A stretch of 64,000 bases of DNA from Alistipes sp. (GCA_017481925.1 JAFUOK010000009.1:1-64000); one strand, 5' to 3'; shown: positions 34,337 to 44,262, numbered from the stretch's first letter. Translations and numbers: made by a program. The notes: a model not told the origin generated them from the letters alone.

Positions 34337-34966
34337 TTAGTCCTTTACGTGAGTTAGTGAATCGCTGCTGTCGGTATGTATCTGACTGCCCACCTTGGTC
34401 ATAAACAGACCCAGCATCAGCACCGACATCAAGATATCGAGCATGATGGCAGCATTGATCAATATGGGCATCTCAACTCCGATAGCCATCGAGAAGAGGA
34501 ATACGCCATTCTCAATGACGAGGAAGCCGACCATATGCGTGAAGATTCGTGAACGAAGCACAATGAGAATCAGTCCACTCAACAAAGCATACAACGCTAC
34601 ACCGAAGAAGATCATATGCACCGACGAGTCGGCAACATAGTAGGTCGTAATAGCGCTGGCCACAAGTGCCGCGAACGAGAGCATAAGCGAGTTGAACTGC
34701 GAGCGACCCGATGTGTTTATGCGGTTGATCTTTGTCTGCTTGATTACTCTCATCAGGATGGCAGGCACGATTACGGCCTTGAAGATGAGCGTTTCAAGGA
34801 TCACGAACGACAGCTCCACCCAATTGAGTGAGTGCAGACGCAGCAGGGCGATGCCCAACAGAATCCATCCCTGAAAGGCGATGATGGTGGCGTAGGAGCG
34901 GAATCGCTCGACCATAGCCACATACACGAGCGATATTACATATAGAATGATTAACGACAGTAGCAT
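34337..34966 (-). CDS. Ehr/Hyf-complex HyfE-like membrane subunit (NuoK type)
   Basis: A 209-residue protein of six or seven helices. HyfE-type subunits carry a NuoK-like core and are longer than NuoK (about 100 residues), as seen here. Key charged residues lie within helices (for example the Glu in VELSFVILETLIFKAV). It is 3 bases from both neighbours. Its role is in the membrane arm that links redox chemistry to ion movement. Confidence 0.8.
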   Translation of the reverse strand: MLLSLIILYVISLVYVAMVERFRSYATIIAFQGWILLGIALLRLHSLNWVELSFVILETLIFKAVIVPAILMRVIKQTKINRINTSGRSQFNSLMLSFAALVASAITTYYVADSSVHMIFFGVALYALLSGLILIVLRSRIFTHMVGFLVIENGVFLFSMAIGVEMPILINAAIMLDILMSVLMLGLFMTKVGSQIHTDSSDSLTHVKD

Positions 34967-34969
34967 AAC

Positions 34970-35884
34970 TTAAATATTAATATCCGACTGCAACAGGAAT
35001 CCGATAAAGAATATCAGGGCTGCCAATGCAGATATAGTTACAATAAAGGTAGTGTTGCGGATTAACTTGTTGCGGGCCTGGGTTGATTCCACAACGCCGA
35101 TCGATATGCCCGTGAGTAGGATGGCGAGCGGTGTGGCAAACCACCAATGGAAGCAACATGTGGCTGCGATGGCGTTGGCAGCAATCATCGAGAAACAGGC
35201 CGTTTTGAGCCAGCCGGCGATATGTATCATACCCATATCGATGCCGCTGTAATCCAAACACATCACCTCGTGTATCATCGTCAGCTCGAGGTGTGTACGG
35301 GGGTCATCCACCGGAACACGGCCCGACTCCACGAATGCAATCGAGATAAAGAGATAGGCTATGAGGAACATCACAATGGTCAGCTGAGCATTGAATGACT
35401 GCTCGTGTGCAAAAATATCGGCAAACGATGTGTAGCCACAGAACATTGCCAGCGTAGCAAAACCTATCATCAGCGCAGGCTCGATCAGTGCGCCATACAA
35501 CGCCTCACGTGCAGCACCCATACCCTCGAACGAAGAACCCGTATCCATAGCAGCGAGGATGATGGCCACGCGAGCCAATGCCAGCGTGTAGGCAAAGCAT
35601 ATCACGTCGCCCTCGAATGAGATCAAGGGGTAGAGATCAGCCACGGGCATAAAGAGCATAGCCACAATGGCGGCACCGAGATATACGGCAGGGGCTATGC
35701 GGAACAGAGCCGTTGTCGTTGTCGAATATACCGAGCCTTTGCGAAGCAGAAGGCGAACGTTGCGAATGTGTTGTACAAAGGGCAATCCCTTGCGACCGGC
35801 CAGGATGGCACGTGTGCGGTTAATCACTCCGGGGATGGAGAGCGCCACCACAATCATCAAAAGTGTGTTAAGAGCAATTCCCAT
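34970..35884 (-). CDS. Ehr/Hyf-complex HyfC-like membrane subunit (NuoH type)
   Basis: A 304-residue, eight-helix NuoH/HycD/HyfC-like subunit that joins the hydrophilic arm to the membrane arm. Family landmarks are the charged loop FVESGRVPVDDPRTHLELTMIHE (only its parts ESGRVPVDDP and THLELTMIHE noted) and the preceding Gly-rich helix. Acidic residues there are essential for ion coupling in complex I. It lies 3 bases from HyfB-like and HyfE-like genes, the same order as in hydrogenase-4. Confidence 0.88.
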   Translation of the reverse strand: MGIALNTLLMIVVALSIPGVINRTRAILAGRKGLPFVQHIRNVRLLLRKGSVYSTTTTALFRIAPAVYLGAAIVAMLFMPVADLYPLISFEGDVICFAYTLALARVAIILAAMDTGSSFEGMGAAREALYGALIEPALMIGFATLAMFCGYTSFADIFAHEQSFNAQLTIVMFLIAYLFISIAFVESGRVPVDDPRTHLELTMIHEVMCLDYSGIDMGMIHIAGWLKTACFSMIAANAIAATCCFHWWFATPLAILLTGISIGVVESTQARNKLIRNTTFIVTISALAALIFFIGFLLQSDINI

Positions 35885-35887
35885 ACG

Positions 35888-37876
35888 CTAAATAATATTA
35901 AAGAGTGAAAGAACCACGATTGCAATGAGGAACAACAATGCAAACAGAATATAGTTGTTGATACGTCCCGTACGCAGATTCATCATACGCTTGTTGATGA
36001 TGCGCAGCAACTCAACCCACCACTCGGCCAGCAGTCGGTCGATCTTATCCTTATGGCGCACGTTGTAGTTGTGCGACGATGGGAATATCTCACTCTTGCC
36101 TACGGCACGACCCTCCACGGTGTTCTGCGTAAGAGAGGTGGCGATAGACTGCAACCCCTCGGAGAATGACTCTCCCGTATATTGCATACGGATGTTGGGC
36201 GAAGTGAAGCCGCAACCCCACGTGGGACCCTCGCTTATCGTGCGAGAGCGCTGTGCGCGCGATTTGATGGTGTAGAGCAGGGCAATGATGATAATCAGAA
36301 TAATGGCCGTTAGCGAGACCTTCCACAACGTAGCCATTATCGTGCTTGTCTGCAACAGACCCACGCCACCGCCCAGCGATGATGCGACACGCTCCACTAC
36401 AAGCAATGCAAACTGCGGGAACAGACCGATGACGATAATACCAAGTGCAGGTATCGCCATAGCAGCAATGCGCAGATTATCCACCTCCTCCGACTCGGCT
36501 ACGTGGTGATGACGCGGCGAGCCGAGGAATACGGTGCTATACAACTTTGTGAAAGCCAGCACCACGATACCTCCAATCAGCGCCAGAGCCATCAGACCGC
36601 CTGCGGCATAGAGTGTGTTTATGCCGTCACGTACGCTGCCCAGCATGCCCAGATATATCATAAACTCGCCTACAAAACCATTCAGCGGCGGCAGGGCACA
36701 TATAGCCATCGTGGCGAGCAGGAACAGAATAGCCGTCACGGGCATATGCTTTGCTACGCCACCAAAGCGGTCGAGCAGCGTCGTATGCATCTGCGAGTAG
36801 ATGTTTCCCGCTCCAAAGAAGAGCAACGACTTAAAGAGCGAGTGGTTGATCGTATGAAGCAATGCTCCGCACAATGCAAGATTCATAATCGTGGCGTTAC
36901 CTGCTGCATTTGCCAGCGTAGCGATACCCAAGCCGATGAATATTACTCCCACATTCTCGATACTCGAATATGCCAGCAGTCGCTTAACATCGTTCTGCAT
37001 AGCGGCCAGAATTACGCCCCATAGACCCGTCACAACACCTGCACCAAGAATCACCACACCAGCGGTGTGAATCTGTGCAGGGTCGCTCATCTGGCTTACG
37101 ACACGCAACACGCCATATACGCCCGTCTTAATCATCACACCCGACATAATAGCCGACACGTGCGATGGTGCTGCAGGGTGCGCCTCGGGTAGCCATACGT
37201 GCATCGGGAACAAACCCGCCTTCATTCCAAAACCCAGCAGGAAGAGAATGAATACACCAAGATTCTTACCCTCGCCAAAGCATGCAGCGAGCGATGAGAA
37301 GGTCGTATTGGCTGTAATGCTCTCCAGTCCTACGAAACCTGCCACCAAGAAGATAAACCCTACGTGCATCATGATTAAGTATGCCAATGCTGCACGCAGA
37401 ACCTCGGCACGCTCGGCATCGAACAGAATGAGCAGGAACGAAGCGATGGTCATCAGCTCCCACGCAAAGAGGAACAGAAAACCTCCGTTAGCCATCACTA
37501 CAAGCATCATCGAGAGGACGAGCACAGCCAGAGCTGTGTAGTGAAGCGATATGTGCGCCGATGACTTTTTCTTAAGATAGGGTGCTATATAGCCACGCGA
37601 GTAGAGTAGTGTGGCCACACCCGCCACGGCTATAATGAGCAGGAAGATAGCCGCCAGCGGATCAATCGAGAGTGATCCTACGCCCAGCATCGATGAGATG
37701 TTGCTTGCAAGGACGACAGTCGGTGCTCCCGCCAATACTCCTATTGCCGGTACGGCTACAGCTATGGCCGCAAGAGCTACGAAGGCAAGTGCTGTCCACA
37801 CCTTGTGGCGCACGGGCACAATAAATATGGTGCCCACCAATAGCGCAAGGACCAAAAGAGATGATAAATAAAACAT
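35888..37876 (-). CDS. Ehr/Hyf-complex HyfB-like membrane subunit (NuoL/MrpA type)
   Basis: The largest subunit, 662 residues and about sixteen helices. NuoL/HyfB landmarks are visible: LFAWELMTIASFLLI (the Glu on helix 5), GMKAGLFPMHVWLPEAHPAAPSHVSA (only part given: FPMHVWLPEAHP), and DVKRLLAYSSIENVGVIFIG. The C-terminal extension of about 150 residues (with WGCGF) is like that in HyfB. It is the first subunit gene, 55 bases after rsmE, so the operon may share a transcript with rsmE. It should pump H+ or Na+. Confidence 0.88.
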   Translation of the reverse strand: MFYLSSLLVLALLVGTIFIVPVRHKVWTALAFVALAAIAVAVPAIGVLAGAPTVVLASNISSMLGVGSLSIDPLAAIFLLIIAVAGVATLLYSRGYIAPYLKKKSSAHISLHYTALAVLVLSMMLVVMANGGFLFLFAWELMTIASFLLILFDAERAEVLRAALAYLIMMHVGFIFLVAGFVGLESITANTTFSSLAACFGEGKNLGVFILFLLGFGMKAGLFPMHVWLPEAHPAAPSHVSAIMSGVMIKTGVYGVLRVVSQMSDPAQIHTAGVVILGAGVVTGLWGVILAAMQNDVKRLLAYSSIENVGVIFIGLGIATLANAAGNATIMNLALCGALLHTINHSLFKSLLFFGAGNIYSQMHTTLLDRFGGVAKHMPVTAILFLLATMAICALPPLNGFVGEFMIYLGMLGSVRDGINTLYAAGGLMALALIGGIVVLAFTKLYSTVFLGSPRHHHVAESEEVDNLRIAAMAIPALGIIVIGLFPQFALLVVERVASSLGGGVGLLQTSTIMATLWKVSLTAIILIIIIALLYTIKSRAQRSRTISEGPTWGCGFTSPNIRMQYTGESFSEGLQSIATSLTQNTVEGRAVGKSEIFPSSHNYNVRHKDKIDRLLAEWWVELLRIINKRMMNLRTGRINNYILFALLFLIAIVVLSLFNII

Positions 37877-37931
37877 TTTTCTTTAAATTGCTATCCTGAT
37901 TTAAGTTGCTTGTCGGGTTTTGGAATGTAGG

Positions 37932-38642
37932 TTACATCCCGTTTATTGTCGCTACCATCACTGTTGCCGCTACGGCTGCCGTTTCGGTTCGCAGCCGCTG
38001 TGTGCCGAGTGAAATAGGCTCAAACCCGTTTTCGAGCGCAAATTTAATCTCTTCGGGCGAAAAATCACCCTCGGGACCGATTAAAATCAAAATATTTTCA
38101 GTTTTTTTAATAATTGACGGCAAATAATCCCGTTTATCAAACGTGGGGTCGCAATGAGCGATGAATTTTCGACCCTCAAATGGGGTTTGAATAAGTTTGC
38201 GCACGGGGGTTAGTTCGTCGAGCGTAGGGTGGTAGGCTTTGATCGACTGCTTGACGGCCGAGGTTACGACACGCAGGGCACGGTCGTGCTTTATGGTGCG
38301 GCGCTCGCTGTGATCACACTCAATGGGTACTATGTGGCTTATACCCACCTCGGTAGCCTTCTCTAGGAACCACTCGAAGCGGTCGATGTTCTTGGTTGGA
38401 GCAACGGCCATCGTGAGCGAATAACCCAGGCGACCGTAGTCGCTTTGTGTCTCGACGATGCGAACCGTGCAGTGGTGCTGATGTGCCTCCACAATCTGGC
38501 AACGGTGCAGTGAGCCGCGACCATCGGTCAGATGAAGCTCATCGCCCTCGCGCAGACGCATCACACGAACGCAGTGTTTTGACTCTTCGTCGTTGAGCGT
38601 ATAGAGCGGAAGAGTTACATCAGGTGCGTAAAATAGTTGCAT
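37932..38642 (-). CDS. rsmE: 16S rRNA (uracil1498-N3) methyltransferase
   Basis: A 236-residue SPOUT-class enzyme that methylates N3 of U1498 in the ribosomal decoding region. It has the N-terminal PUA-like domain (HCVRVMRLREGDELHLTDGRG) and the SAM-binding trefoil knot with IGPEGDFSPEEI and SLGTQRLRTETA. It is divergent from the first M3 peptidase gene. The intergenic control region is only about 50 bases. It is followed by the Ehr-like operon 55 bases downstream. Confidence 0.93.
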   Translation of the reverse strand: MQLFYAPDVTLPLYTLNDEESKHCVRVMRLREGDELHLTDGRGSLHRCQIVEAHQHHCTVRIVETQSDYGRLGYSLTMAVAPTKNIDRFEWFLEKATEVGISHIVPIECDHSERRTIKHDRALRVVTSAVKQSIKAYHPTLDELTPVRKLIQTPFEGRKFIAHCDPTFDKRDYLPSIIKKTENILILIGPEGDFSPEEIKFALENGFEPISLGTQRLRTETAAVAATVMVATINGM

Positions 38643-38667
38643 AACATTTGGTTAAATATTAACTTTG
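38637..38667 (+). promoter_or_regulatory. Promoter of the first M3 peptidase
   Basis: TTG at 38637-38639, a 20-base spacer and TAACTTTG at 38660-38667. It supports a start at 38694 (27 bases later) rather than the in-frame start at 38637, which lies in the promoter. Confidence 0.7.
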
Positions 38668-38693
38668 CAAAGTTATTAAATATAAATCAAAGG

Positions 38694-40970
38694 ATGAAAC
38701 GCTTTTTTGTATTATTCGCGTTTGCGACACTGATTATGAGTATATCTTCTTGTAAAAAGCAGGCAGATGTGACCGATAACCCCTTCTTTGAGCAGGAGTG
38801 GGCCACTCCCTATGGTGTGCCACCGTTCGACAGAATCCGTATGGAGCACTACGCTCCCGCCTTTGAACGCGGTATGTCGTTGCACAACGAGCAGATCGAA
38901 GCTATTGTCTCATCGAACGAGGAGCCTACTTTTGAAAATACTGTTTTGGCGTACGATAATTCGGGCGAGATGCTCTCTCGCGTGGCAACGGTCTTTGAAC
39001 TTCTGGCCTCGGCCGAGACCAACGACCAGATGCAGGCCTACGCCTCGGAGATCTTCCCGCGCTTGGCAGCACACTACGATGCCATAGCGATGAATGATGC
39101 TCTGTTTGAGCGCGTAAAGCAAGTTTATGAGAGCCGTGTGGCGCAGTCTCTTACGGGTGATGAGTTGCGACTTACGGAGAAGATGTACGAGGAGTTTGTG
39201 CGTTCGGGTGCTCTGCTCTCGGAGGAAGACAAGGCAAAGTTGAGCCAGATAAATGAGCAATTGTCGGCCCTCAGTGTCAAGTTTGGACAAAATGTATTGG
39301 CCGAGACCAATGCCTTTACGCTTGAGGCGGAGCTGGACGAGTTGGATGGCCTGCCTACATCGGCGCGTGATGCAGCCCGTGAGCAGGCAAAGTCGATGGG
39401 TAAGGGTGATAAGTTCGTCTTCACACTGCAGAAACCGAGTATGTTACCCCTGCTGACCTATGCGCAGGACCGCTCAATGCGTGAGAAGATCTATAAGGCA
39501 TATCTTGCACGTGGAAACAATGGCAATGAGTACGACAATAACCAGATTGTGGCCGATATGGCCCGTCTGCGCTATGAGAAGGCTCGCCTGTTGGGTTACG
39601 ACTCTTATGCTCACTATGTAACCTCCAACGAGATGGCCTCTTCGCCCGAGGCGGTGTATGAGTTGTTGGAGGGCGTATGGACACCCGCTTTGGAGCGTTC
39701 GAAGCAGGAGTTGGAGCGTATGATGACCATCTTCCGCCGAGATTATAACAATGGCGAGCCGTTTGAGTCGTGGGATTGGTGGTATTATGCCGAGAAGGTG
39801 CGCCAGGCGGACTATAACCTCAAGGAGGAGGAGATACGTGATTACTTCTCGATAGACAATGTTAAGGGCGGCATATTCTTCCTCTGCAACCGCTTGTATG
39901 GTATTACGTTCCGTCCATTAAAGGCTCCCGTGTATCACTCTGAATGCGAGGTCTACGAGGTAATCGATAATAACGATCAGCCTCTTGGTGCACTCTATAT
40001 GGATTTCTATCCCCGTCCTGGTAAGTCAGGCGGTGCGTGGTGCGGATCATACGTCGAGCAGTCGTATAAGGATGGCAAACGCGTATTGCCCGTATCGACC
40101 ATCGTTTGCAACTTTACCCGCCCCGTAGGTAGCTCTCCGGCGTTGCTTACCATTGACGAGGTGGAGACCTTCTTCCACGAGTTTGGACACGCACTGCACA
40201 ACCTCTTTGCCGAGGTTAAGTATCGTGGGCTGGCGGGTGTTGAGGGTGACTTTGTTGAGTTGCCGTCGCAGATTATGGAGAATTGGGCACTCTCGCCCGA
40301 GATGCTTCGTCAGTATGCCGTGCATTATCGTCGTGAGGAGGTTATGCCCGATGAACTGATTAAGAAGATTCAGCGTACGAAGACCTTTAACGAAGGCTTC
40401 AATACCACCGAGTTGGTGGCTGCTGCACTTTCGGATATGGATATACACTCGTTGCAGAGCGCTGAACCTATCTCTGCATCGGAGTTTGAGCGCGAGGCAC
40501 TTACCGATCGCCGAGGCCTAATTTCGCAGATCGAGCCAAGATATAAATACACCTACTTTAGCCATATCTTCGATGGCGGATATTCGGCTGGTTACTACTT
40601 CTACATCTGGGCCGAGGTGCTTGATAAGGATGCCTTCCAGGCATTTGTTGAGAGTGGCGATCTGTTCGATCGTGCTACGGCCGAGCGTTTCCGCCGTGAG
40701 GTCTTGGCGCGTGGTGGCAGCCGTGACGGTATGGATATGTATCGTGCCTTCCGTGGTGCCGACCCCGATAAGCAGGCTATGCTCGTCGCACGTGGTCTGG
40801 TCGAGGAGCAGGTGGCAGAGGTTGAACCGTTGCCCATAAAGGAACTCACTCGTGTCGATACCCGCGAGCAGGCGCGTCAGCGTGCCGAACGTTCGCGTCA
40901 GGAGCGTGAGGCTGCACGTCAGGCCGAGGCCGATTCGCTGGCAGCCATAGAGCGCGCCCAAGCAGAATAA
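38694..40970 (+). CDS. M3-family peptidyl-dipeptidase (Dcp-like), lipoprotein
   Basis: 758 residues starting at 38694. The signal peptide ends in SISSCKK (lipobox-like). The zinc site is HEFGH at residues 495-499, with the downstream Glu in GVEGDFVELPSQIMENW. M3 enzymes of the Dcp/oligopeptidase A type remove dipeptides from peptide ends. The last ~45 residues are a charged Arg/Glu/Gln/Ala-rich tail that looks like a coiled coil and is missing from the next paralog. A 40-base gap separates it from that second M3 gene. Confidence 0.92.
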   Translation: MKRFFVLFAFATLIMSISSCKKQADVTDNPFFEQEWATPYGVPPFDRIRMEHYAPAFERGMSLHNEQIEAIVSSNEEPTFENTVLAYDNSGEMLSRVATVFELLASAETNDQMQAYASEIFPRLAAHYDAIAMNDALFERVKQVYESRVAQSLTGDELRLTEKMYEEFVRSGALLSEEDKAKLSQINEQLSALSVKFGQNVLAETNAFTLEAELDELDGLPTSARDAAREQAKSMGKGDKFVFTLQKPSMLPLLTYAQDRSMREKIYKAYLARGNNGNEYDNNQIVADMARLRYEKARLLGYDSYAHYVTSNEMASSPEAVYELLEGVWTPALERSKQELERMMTIFRRDYNNGEPFESWDWWYYAEKVRQADYNLKEEEIRDYFSIDNVKGGIFFLCNRLYGITFRPLKAPVYHSECEVYEVIDNNDQPLGALYMDFYPRPGKSGGAWCGSYVEQSYKDGKRVLPVSTIVCNFTRPVGSSPALLTIDEVETFFHEFGHALHNLFAEVKYRGLAGVEGDFVELPSQIMENWALSPEMLRQYAVHYRREEVMPDELIKKIQRTKTFNEGFNTTELVAAALSDMDIHSLQSAEPISASEFEREALTDRRGLISQIEPRYKYTYFSHIFDGGYSAGYYFYIWAEVLDKDAFQAFVESGDLFDRATAERFRREVLARGGSRDGMDMYRAFRGADPDKQAMLVARGLVEEQVAEVEPLPIKELTRVDTREQARQRAERSRQEREAARQAEADSLAAIERAQAE

Positions 40971-41010
40971 CCCAAACAGAATAAATGAAATTCCAAATAA
41001 TAATAAAACG

Positions 41011-43137
41011 ATGAAAAAACTATTTTTAATTATGACTTTCAGTGCCCTTATGGCTGGCTGTGGCGGCGATCAGATGCCGGTAGCCGTGTTGCCCGAAATT
41101 GACACTTCGAACCCCTTGTTGGCCGAGTGGAATACCCCTCATGCAACACCTCCGTTCGATTTGATAAAGATTGAGCATTATGAGCCTGCTATCGAGACCG
41201 CCATTGCCGTTTCACGTGCCGAGATTGATGCTATTATCAATAACCCCGCCAAGCCCACGTTCAAGAATACGATTGTGGCTTTGGAGCGTCAGGGAGGCCT
41301 TTTGAACCGTATTACAGGTGTGTTCTACAACCTGCGTAATGCCGATACTTCGGACGAGATGGATGCCATCGCTATGCGTGTGCAGCCCAAACTCACCGAG
41401 CTGAGCAACGATGTGGCTTTGAATCCCGAGTTGTTTGCCCGCGTAAAGGCTGTTTACGAGGGTTCACGTCGTGGTCTGTCGGATGTGGATGTAAAACTTC
41501 TGGAGGATACCTACAAGAGTTTTGCCCGTTCGGGAGCAGCTCTCGATGAAGCAAAGAAGGAGGAGTATCGCAAGTACACCTCGGCTCTGTCGGAGGCTAC
41601 ATTGAAGTTTGGTAACAACGCTTTGGCGGCTACCAATGCCTTCTCGATCAATATCACCAATCCCGCCGAGGTTGCCGAGTTGCCCTCGTTCGTTAAGGAT
41701 GGTATGGCAGCCGAGGCAAAGGCTCGCGGAGAGCAGGGTTGGACTGTTACATTGCAGGCGCCGAGCTATGTCCCCTTTATGACCTACTCGTCACAGCGTG
41801 CAATTAAGGAGCGTCTGTATCGTGCCTATAACTCACGCGCTTTGGGCGGTGAGTTTGATAACTCACAGCTTATTCGCGACATCACATCGCTGCGACTGAA
41901 GATTGCTAATGTGCTGGGCTACGAGACCTATGCTGACTATGTGTTGGAGGAGCGTATGGCCGAGAGCGCTGCGAATGTAAATTCGTTCCTTGCCGATCTG
42001 CGTACGGCTACTCTGGAGTATGGTCGTAAGGATTACTCTACCATCAACGAGTATGCCGCTTCGAAGGGCCACAAGGGTGATGTAATGCCCTGGGATTGGG
42101 CTTACTATACCGAGAAGTATAAAGCAGAGAAGTATGCTTTGGATGATGAGCAGGTGAAGCCCTACCTGAAGCTGGACAACGTTATCAAGGGTGTATTTAT
42201 GGTGGCCGAGAAACTCTACGGCCTGGAGTTCGCTCCTGCCGACAATATCACCGTATATCACCCCGACGTGAAGGCTTATGAGGTGTATGAGACAACTGAG
42301 AAGGGCGAGCGTAAGTTCCTCTCTGTACTCTATCTCGACTTCTTCCCTCGTGCATCGAAGAGTGCTGGTGCCTGGATGACCGAGTTCCGTGGTGCAAAGA
42401 TTGTCGATGGCGTTGAGACTCGTCCTCTGGTGTCGCTCGTTATGAACTTCACCAAACCTACCGAGACCACACCTTCGCTGCTTACCTTCGATGAGTTCAC
42501 TACCTTCCTGCATGAGTTCGGTCACGCGCTGCACGGTATGCTGGCAAAGGGTGAGTATGAGTCGATGAACGGCACGAGCGTATATCGCGACTTTGTGGAG
42601 TTGCCCTCACAGATTCTGGAGAACTGGGCTACCGAGAAGGAGTACCTCGATATGTGGGCTGTGCACTACCAGACGGGCGAGGCTATTCCTGCCGAGTTGG
42701 TAGAGAAGATTGTAGCGGCAAAGAATTACCTTGCAGCATATAGCAATCTGCGTCAGCTCTCATTCGGCCTGACCGATATGGCTTGGCATACCTTGAAGAC
42801 TCCTTATGAGGGTGAGATCGAGCCTTTCGAGGTTGAGTCAATGAGTACGGTGCAGATCACTCCCGTAGTGGCTGGTACGGCTATGAACACTTCGTTCACT
42901 CACATTTTCGATGGTGGCTATGCTGCTGGTTACTATGGTTATAAGTGGGCAGAGGTATTGGCTGCTGATGCATTCTCTCTCTTCAAGGAGAAGGGTATTT
43001 TCGACCCCGCAACGGCTAAGGCTTTCCGTCACCTTATGGAGCAGGGCGGACAGCGTCACCCGATGGATATTTACGTGGAGTTCAGAGGCCATGAGCCACA
43101 GCCTGAGGCTTTGGTAAGTGCTATGGGCCTTAAATAG
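41011..43137 (+). CDS. M3-family peptidyl-dipeptidase, second paralog, lipoprotein
   Basis: 708 residues, with a lipoprotein signal (LMAGCGG, Cys17). Zinc site HEFGH at residues 501-505 and the following Glu in RDFVELPSQILENW are intact. It shares the N-terminal pattern (PLLAEWNTPHATPPFDLIKIEHY) with the first paralog, of which a short form is seen there. The two likely arose by tandem duplication and have diverged. It lacks the charged C-terminal tail. A GH43-like gene begins 9 bases after it, suggesting one transcript. Confidence 0.92.
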   Translation: MKKLFLIMTFSALMAGCGGDQMPVAVLPEIDTSNPLLAEWNTPHATPPFDLIKIEHYEPAIETAIAVSRAEIDAIINNPAKPTFKNTIVALERQGGLLNRITGVFYNLRNADTSDEMDAIAMRVQPKLTELSNDVALNPELFARVKAVYEGSRRGLSDVDVKLLEDTYKSFARSGAALDEAKKEEYRKYTSALSEATLKFGNNALAATNAFSINITNPAEVAELPSFVKDGMAAEAKARGEQGWTVTLQAPSYVPFMTYSSQRAIKERLYRAYNSRALGGEFDNSQLIRDITSLRLKIANVLGYETYADYVLEERMAESAANVNSFLADLRTATLEYGRKDYSTINEYAASKGHKGDVMPWDWAYYTEKYKAEKYALDDEQVKPYLKLDNVIKGVFMVAEKLYGLEFAPADNITVYHPDVKAYEVYETTEKGERKFLSVLYLDFFPRASKSAGAWMTEFRGAKIVDGVETRPLVSLVMNFTKPTETTPSLLTFDEFTTFLHEFGHALHGMLAKGEYESMNGTSVYRDFVELPSQILENWATEKEYLDMWAVHYQTGEAIPAELVEKIVAAKNYLAAYSNLRQLSFGLTDMAWHTLKTPYEGEIEPFEVESMSTVQITPVVAGTAMNTSFTHIFDGGYAAGYYGYKWAEVLAADAFSLFKEKGIFDPATAKAFRHLMEQGGQRHPMDIYVEFRGHEPQPEALVSAMGLK

Positions 43138-43146
43138 TGTAGTGAT

Positions 43147-44115
43147 ATGAAAAACAACTTGCGAAACGTCTTTCTTGTGGCTATGCTTGCTTTGGCTGTA
43201 GCATGCCAGGAGCAGCGTGCCGGAAACCCTATCTTCGAGGGTGACTATGCTGACCCCGAGGGTGTTGTCTTTGGCGATACCTATTGGATTTATCCTACAT
43301 TCTCGGCCGCTTTTGATGATCAGTTGCACTTCGACTGCTTCTCGTCAAAGGATCTTATTACCTGGACCAAGCACGAGCGCATTATCGATAACTCTCGCAT
43401 CTCGTGGTTGCGTCGAGCCTTGTGGGCGCCTGCCGCGGTGGAGAAGGATGGCAAATATTATCTCTTCTTTGGCGCTAACGATGTGCACGAGGGGGAAATC
43501 GGCGGTATTGGCGTGGCTGTGGCGGATAACCCTGCCGGCCCGTTTGAGGATCTATTGGGCAAGCCACTTATTGGCGAGATTGTGAACGGTGCACAGCCTA
43601 TCGATCAGTATGTCTTTAAGGATAAGGATGGTACGTATTATATGTACTATGGCGGTTGGCGTCACTGCAACGTGGTGAAGCTATCCGATGACTTCCGCTC
43701 AATCGTTCCCTTCGAGGATGGCACGATGTATAAGGAGGTAACGCCCGAGAACTATGTCGAGGGTCCCTTTATGTTTATTCGTGACGGCAAGTACTACTTT
43801 ATGTGGTCGGAGGGAGGCTGGACAGGCCCCGACTATAAGGTGGCTTATGCTATTTCGGATTCACCATTTGGCCCCTTCGAGCGTAAGGGCGTGATCTTGC
43901 AGCAGGATGATACGGTAGCACGTGGTGCCGGTCACCATTCAGTGGTGCATAATGAGCGTAGCGGTAAATACTACATCATCTATCACCGTCGTCCTATCAA
44001 TTCGGATGTGCGCGACAACCGCGTTACCTGCATCGAGGAGATGTACTTCGATGAGAATGGCGATATCCTGCCCGTAGTGATGACTAACGAGGGCGTTAAG
44101 AAGGATAAGTTGTAA
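43147..44115 (+). CDS. GH43-like glycoside hydrolase, lipoprotein
   Basis: A 322-residue five-bladed beta-propeller enzyme with a lipoprotein signal (LAVACQ). Candidate catalytic residues match the family: Asp in GDYADPEG (base), Asp in QPIDQYVFKD (pKa modulator) and Glu in NYVEGPFMF (acid). GH43 members cleave alpha-L-arabinofuranosides, beta-xylosides or related links in plant or host glycans. It follows the M3 pair and ends the operon at a hairpin. The exact substrate is unknown. Confidence 0.85.
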   Translation: MKNNLRNVFLVAMLALAVACQEQRAGNPIFEGDYADPEGVVFGDTYWIYPTFSAAFDDQLHFDCFSSKDLITWTKHERIIDNSRISWLRRALWAPAAVEKDGKYYLFFGANDVHEGEIGGIGVAVADNPAGPFEDLLGKPLIGEIVNGAQPIDQYVFKDKDGTYYMYYGGWRHCNVVKLSDDFRSIVPFEDGTMYKEVTPENYVEGPFMFIRDGKYYFMWSEGGWTGPDYKVAYAISDSPFGPFERKGVILQQDDTVARGAGHHSVVHNERSGKYYIIYHRRPINSDVRDNRVTCIEEMYFDENGDILPVVMTNEGVKKDKL

Positions 44116-44137
44116 TAAGCATTTTTTATGAATGAAC

Positions 44138-44171
44138 GAGGTCGTTGGCACTCTTGCCGGCGACCTCTTTT
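44138..44171 (+). terminator. Rho-independent terminator
   Basis: GAGGTCG and CGACCTC with inner pairs extend to a stem of about 13 bp (two G-T wobbles), a 4-base loop and TTTT. It closes the M3-GH43 operon. Confidence 0.82.
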
Positions 44172-44236
44172 GTACTTTTCGTGGGCAAATGCTTATTTCT
44201 ATAAGGTGTGTTGGCCGAAGTTTTGGAATTTTGTAG

Positions 44237-44244
44237 TATATTTG
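44237..44244 (+). promoter_or_regulatory. -7 box ahead of the glutaminyl cyclase gene
   Basis: TATATTTG is 19 bases before the ATG at 44263, showing that this start rather than an upstream one is used. A TTG lies 23 bases before the box, slightly too far. Confidence 0.55.
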
Positions 44245-44262
44245 TTGGAAAATATTTTTGTT

